Shown: in pieces, positions 61,701 to 64,000 of the stretch | How the letters are laid out: each line of letters begins with the position of its first letter | Numbering within the stretch: the first letter of the stretch is position 1 | From: Brachypterus glaber | Lineage: Eukaryota; Arthropoda; Insecta; Coleoptera; Kateretidae | Length of the DNA stretch: 64,000 bases | Assembly: GCA_958510825.1 (NCBI GenBank) | Contig: OY294044.1 | Coordinates: 104,508,893-104,572,892, forward strand | Direction of reading: 5' to 3' | Program-made: the position numbers and the translations under genes | The notes under the pieces: generated by a model | The model's database searches: none | What the model saw: the letters and a program-made list of their open reading frames with translations, nothing else | What the model was told of the DNA's origin: nothing

Positions 61701-64000
61701 TAAAAAAAAAAACTTAAAAAATCGAATGTTGAATTGAAATTGAAAAATCAAAACCTTAAAAAACATTTTTAAAAAAATTTAAAAATGTTAATTTAAATAG
61801 AGAATTTTATAAGCTTTAAAATGATGTATCACACGACCACCCTTTCCATTTAAAAAAATGTCCCCCCATTTAATTTGTTCCAACAATAAAATAAATAAGC
61901 ATCAACATCACTGTAAATTTTTCCATTGTGTAGGAGTGTATACCATGATGATTTATTGTGTGGGAATCTCTTTGAAAAAGGATGAAAACAAACCTTTTTA
62001 ACACAAAACTGAAAAATTAAAAATTAATCACAAAATAATATTTTCAAAAATACACATCTAACAAACAAATTCTTGCCATTCCAGATCATCAAAGGACCCA
62101 ATGGTACCCACGCCCGTAAGATCCGTACCTCTGTGCACTTCCATCGCCCAAAAACCTTGAGACCCCCAAGGAACCCCAAATACCCCAGAAAGTCTGTGCC
62201 CACCAGGAGTCGCATGGACGCTTACAACATCATCAAGTTCCCATTGACCACAGAAGCAGCCATGAAGAAGATTGAGGACAACAACACATTGGTATTCTTG
62301 GTACACACGAGGTCTAACAAACACCATATTAGGTATGTTGAGTACAGGGGTCCCAAATATCCGAAAATTCTAAAAAAAATTGCCAAAAAAGCTCTAAATG
62401 TCCTAAAATGTTTGGTTTGGTTAAAAATTTGCATTTTTTGAATCTACCGAGCGCCTCGTTTTTTATTAAAAAAAATAAATACTGAACGAGCTGCGAAGAG
62501 TAAAACAAGCCGTGAAATGCTACGTATTCCATTAAATACTATTCACAGTAAATGGTATATTCCATTTTCCCAAATAACAAAAAAAAACTAAAAAAATTTT
62601 CAATATTTTTTTTTATTTTCTTTTGTGGAAAAATGATTTTTTTTTAATTTTTTTGTTAAGTATTTGGAAAAATGCAATATACCATTTACTGTAATTAGTA
62701 TTTAATGAAATGCGTAGCATGACATATCTTTATGGCTTGTTTTACTCTTGGCAGCACGTTAAGCATATATTTTTTTTAATAAAAAAAGAAGCTTTTGGTA
62801 GATTTTTTTAATTTTTGCTGAAAATCATAATAATGGACGGTACTATCGAATTCTAATAGTATATTAAAGTACTAGTTTCATAACAAACGTTTTTAGCGCA
62901 CGAGTACAAGTGCTCTAAAAACGTGTTGTGAAACGAGTGCTATATACAATTTTTTCTATCTTGCTCTAAAATTTAAAAAACTTACATTTAAATTGATGAC
63001 TGATCTAGGGATTTTTGTTTTGGGTTGGCATTACAGTTTACACTATGTTTAAAATTCTAAGAACAAATGATACTTTGATATATTTTACAGTCATCTCTTC
63101 TTTTTTCACTGCAATTAACCAGTCCACAATTTTAACACGGTAAAAAATAACCCAAACACAGTTTTGTAAAAAATTAAACTTTAAATCGACATTGACATTT
63201 GCACGCAAAACGTCAAGAGATAGGCTTTTGTATGTTGCCAACCCAACAGAAAAAAGTAGAGACCTCTTATGGGCCTATAAGAAGACGCAATATGCGTTTG
63301 ATTATGAGCTTATAAGAGTCGCAAAATAGAAAAAGAAATTTTTAGAGATTCCAAACTAGTTATTTTATTAACTAGTGTATTAAGTGGATAAAATCACTTA
63401 ATACACGAGTTGAGAATTTAATTTTATCCAACACCTTTTATTTTTAAATAAAAATCTATAATTTTGCGAAAAATTATGTCAAAAATATTAAGATTAAGTT
63501 TTCTTAATACTAGAATAATAGGTAGCCATAGCCTAAGTATGCCTATTAAAAATAAACAATGCATTTTACATTTCTTACAAACGTCAAAATGGACGCGGTG
63601 ATGACAGAATTTTTAATAAAAACAGTATTTTATTCAAAAACTAAAGAATAATTTGGGGTTTTCTTTAATTTTTATGGTTTAGTTAACGTGCTTCTATTTA
63701 TAGAATAGTTATAATACTTAATTAATAGGGTATGTAACTAATTTTGGGTGAGATCAAAAGCTGTACGTAAAAGAGTGGGTGAAAAATTTTTTAGTCACGA
63801 GTGGAAAAAAACTCACTTTTGACATTTAAAATAGTGCTCAAAACAAGTGTTTCTGTGAAGGTGTTGGATAAAATTGATTATGTGTGCTAATGAATGTTTT
63901 CTTTTTCAGGGCGGCAGTGAAAAAACTGTACGACATCAACGTAGCTAAAGTGAACACCCTCATCAGGCCCGACGGTAAAAAGAAGGCGTATGTAAGGTTA
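52764..64000 (+). CDS. RpL23A: 60S ribosomal protein L23a (eL23A/uL23), six exons, 3' end outside window
   Basis: Exons 52764-52800, 53162-53347, 54127-54216, 58771-59009, 62085-62332 and 63910-beyond 64000, all with GT-AG borders; 297 residues are visible. The first four exons (184 residues) encode an Ala/Lys/Pro-rich, histone H1-like extension ([20 protein letters not shown]) far longer than in human RPL23A (156 residues in total) but like that of insects. Exons 5 and 6 give the conserved core: [60 protein letters not shown] and KKAYVRL; about 17 residues are missing after the window edge. The protein sits near the peptide exit tunnel of the large subunit. Introns 2-4 host C/D snoRNAs; introns 3-5 are swollen by transposons. 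Confidence 0.96.
53989..54064 (+). ncRNA. Box C/D snoRNA copy 1, RpL23A intron 2
   Basis: C box ATGATGA at 53994-54000 and D box CTGA at 54056-54059 are 66 nt apart end to end, with a C'-like AGATGA near 54030 and a D'-like TTGA at 54021-54024. The 11 nt just before D' (GTGGGAATCTC, 54009-54019) are complementary to GAGATTCCCAC, a conserved stretch of large-subunit rRNA known to me. The D box lies 67 nt upstream of exon 3, the usual spacing for intron-encoded C/D snoRNAs. Two close copies lie in introns 3 and 4. Terminal stem pairing is weak. Confidence 0.8.
54217..55250. other. RpL23A intron 3, left part: repeat-derived, no gene
   Basis: Contains an interspersed repeat starting at a TTATTTATTTATTTG run (about 54310) with GGAGAGTCCC / GGGGCTCTCC. 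A second ends in AAAATAAAGTTTT and an (ACT)n tail at 55178-55193, the look of a retroelement 3' end. No coding sequence recognised. Confidence 0.45.
55251..56567. mobile_element. 1.3-kb foldback MITE in RpL23A intron 3
   Basis: Ends GTCCAGTCAGATAA and TTATTTGACTGGAC are flanked by TA (55249-55250 and 56568-56569). The arms share GTACACGGGCTGATATTTTA, TTTTCACCGGGTGATTTG and GGGGTGTCG in inverted form. The right arm is interrupted by the hAT-type MITE at 56086-56516. It appears inserted into the LINE that follows, whose frame continues across the right boundary. Confidence 0.75.
56086..56516. mobile_element. 431-bp hAT-type MITE with perfect 8-bp duplication
   Basis: Ends TAGGGGCTTTTTTTTCGACTA and the complement of TAGGGTGCTTTTTTTCGACT; first quoted end is TAGGGGC plus a T-run and CGACTA. 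The 8-bp duplication GTGTACAT is perfect (56078-56085 and 56517-56524). Subterminal CGATCCCATCA / TGATGGGACCG. Non-coding. Confidence 0.85.
56568..58440 (+). pseudogene. LINE reverse transcriptase, 5' truncated, one frameshift
   Basis: Frame one, to the stop at 57577-57579, starts inside the protein ([18 protein letters not shown]) and contains [69 protein letters not shown] and the catalytic FADDLKIF. A one-base deletion near 57575 shifts to a second frame (57576-58280) with the thumb and C terminus ([33 protein letters not shown]). The 3' UTR ends AATTGGGCTTGTCCTGTTGG then AAATAAATGAATATTATT. It is jockey-like in appearance. It lies in RpL23A intron 3 in the sense orientation. Confidence 0.85.
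58433..58560. repeat. Small inverted repeat, related to 62876-62945
   Basis: ACGTTTTTAGCGCACTAGTAC is mirrored by GTACTCGTGCGCTAAAAATG; the arms are quoted by their first 20 bases at most. The motif AGCGCACGAGTAC recurs at 62896, so it is a dispersed small element. Confidence 0.55.
58624..58700 (+). ncRNA. Box C/D snoRNA copy 2, RpL23A intron 3
   Basis: C box ATGATGA at 58629-58635, D' TTGA at 58656-58659, C' GGATGA near 58664, D box CTGA at 58692-58695. The same 11-nt antisense element GTGGGAATCTC (58644-58654) sits before D'. The D box is 75 nt from exon 4. The sequence between boxes is nearly identical to copy 3 and close to copy 1, while the flanking intron sequence is unrelated; such local conservation argues for function. 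Confidence 0.82.
59010..59593. repeat. RpL23A intron 4, left part: tandem hairpin repeat
   Basis: Two direct copies of about 120 nt (59237-59340 and 59350-59460) each contain TTTTTGCTACACTGAAA and its complement TTTCAGTGTARCAAAAAAAT, so each forms a hairpin. The shared tail is GAGCCCATGA. Upstream, 59095-59150 is low-complexity repeat text. No gene. Confidence 0.6.
59594..59807. mobile_element. 214-bp hairpin MITE
   Basis: Arms TATAGTTCGTGTAAAGATGC (then AAGTTGCTTGC) and the complement ending CATCTTTACACGAACTATA. TA at both ends, as for mariner-type MITEs. Related inner halves read TTCAAG/CTTGAA. Non-coding. Confidence 0.75.
59811..60706. mobile_element. 0.9-kb foldback with repeated TTTCGGAT motif
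   Basis: Ends GGAAATGCGCCTAATTTCGG and CCGAAATTAGGCGACTTTCC are inverted. The word CTAATTTCGGAT or its complement also occurs near 59835, 60170, 60208, 60343 and 60482. No clear duplication at the borders; no gene. Confidence 0.6.
60707..61290. other. RpL23A intron 4, no feature recognised
   Basis: AT-rich sequence without recognisable gene or repeat border. Confidence 0.35.
61293..61870. mobile_element. Mariner-type MITE, right end missing
   Basis: Starts (after TA) CAGAGCGGTCCAAAAGTCAC and follows the sequence of 37853-38440 closely (GGTTGAAAATGGGTATTAAT; TTTTAAAAATGCCTAATTTC), then stops at about 61870 without the right terminus. Confidence 0.75.
61940..62017 (+). ncRNA. Box C/D snoRNA copy 3, RpL23A intron 4
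   Basis: C box ATGATGA at 61945-61951, antisense element GTGGGAATCTC at 61960-61970, D' TTGA at 61972-61975, C' GGATGA at 61980-61985 and D box CTGA at 62009-62012. The D box is 72 nt upstream of exon 5. It differs from copy 2 by only a few substitutions and small A or T length changes. Confidence 0.82.
62333..63909. other. RpL23A intron 5: two small foldbacks, otherwise featureless
   Basis: At 62495-62755 a foldback with arms AGTAAAACAAGCCGTGAAAT / ATGGCTTGTTTTACTCTTGG and ACTATTCACAGTAAATGGTA mirrored; related text lies at 44190-44330. At 62876-62945 lies a small AGCGCACGAGTAC element. No C/D box pair was found near the 3' splice site in this intron. Confidence 0.55.

Noticed and set aside
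62024..62532. Several minus-strand ORFs overlapping RpL23A exon 5
   Set aside because: They are shadows of the conserved RpL23A coding exon and its intron border.
62333..63909. A fourth or fifth snoRNA in RpL23A introns 1 and 5
   Set aside because: I looked for ATGATGA/CTGA pairs 60-90 nt before the 3' splice sites of these introns and found none.

Overview
This is a 64 kb window of AT-rich, intron-containing, heavily transposon-loaded nuclear DNA from an insect. Three things point there: a ribosomal protein L23a with a long Ala/Lys/Pro-rich N-terminal extension, TCT/TOP-like promoter sequence on that gene, and an arthropod-style transposon mix (DIRS, several LINE lineages, Tc1/mariner, hAT, PIF/Harbinger, Mutator-like MITEs). 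A beetle with a large genome would fit, but the sequence alone does not fix the order. Positions 17070-17269 are an assembly gap of 200 N.

Host genes are sparse. (1) 9186-15510, plus strand: a LYRM9-like mitochondrial LYR protein whose last exon also carries the start of a TRMT44 (tRNA uridine 2'-O-methyltransferase) gene. The two reading frames are only 4 nt apart, so the locus looks bicistronic. (2) 19471-20073 and 38600-39166, minus strand: two intronless, paralogous four-transmembrane, tetraspanin-like proteins. (3) 45254-46846, minus strand: an uninterrupted gene for the chaperonin subunit CCT6 (TCP-1 zeta). (4) 52764 to beyond 64000, plus strand: RpL23A with six visible exons. Introns 2, 3 and 4 each carry a copy of the same box C/D snoRNA, 67-75 nt upstream of the next exon.

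The rest is mostly mobile DNA. 1-9000: a deleted PIF/Harbinger element and its 135-bp MITE, a LINE 3' fragment, and a nearly complete two-ORF LINE. 15.7-18.5 kb: two decayed minus-strand LINEs. 21-25 kb: a series of MITEs, including a Mutator-like element with a 9-bp target duplication and a 110-codon ORF. 26-28.3 kb: a 5'-truncated LINE. 28.9-38.6 kb: deeply nested foldback elements. 40-44 kb: MITEs and a 143-bp minisatellite. 47.5-52.5 kb: a structurally complete DIRS-like tyrosine-recombinase retrotransposon with inverted terminal repeats and an internal complementary region. The introns of RpL23A hold another LINE and many MITEs.

The most notable observations are the intronic snoRNA triplet in RpL23A, the LYRM9/TRMT44 shared exon, the DIRS element with complete ORFs and termini, a local sequence-homogenised block between the two tetraspanin-like paralogues, and a cluster of heat-shock-element-like repeats inside a TRMT44 intron. 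Family assignments rest on motif recognition by eye; no database search was run.
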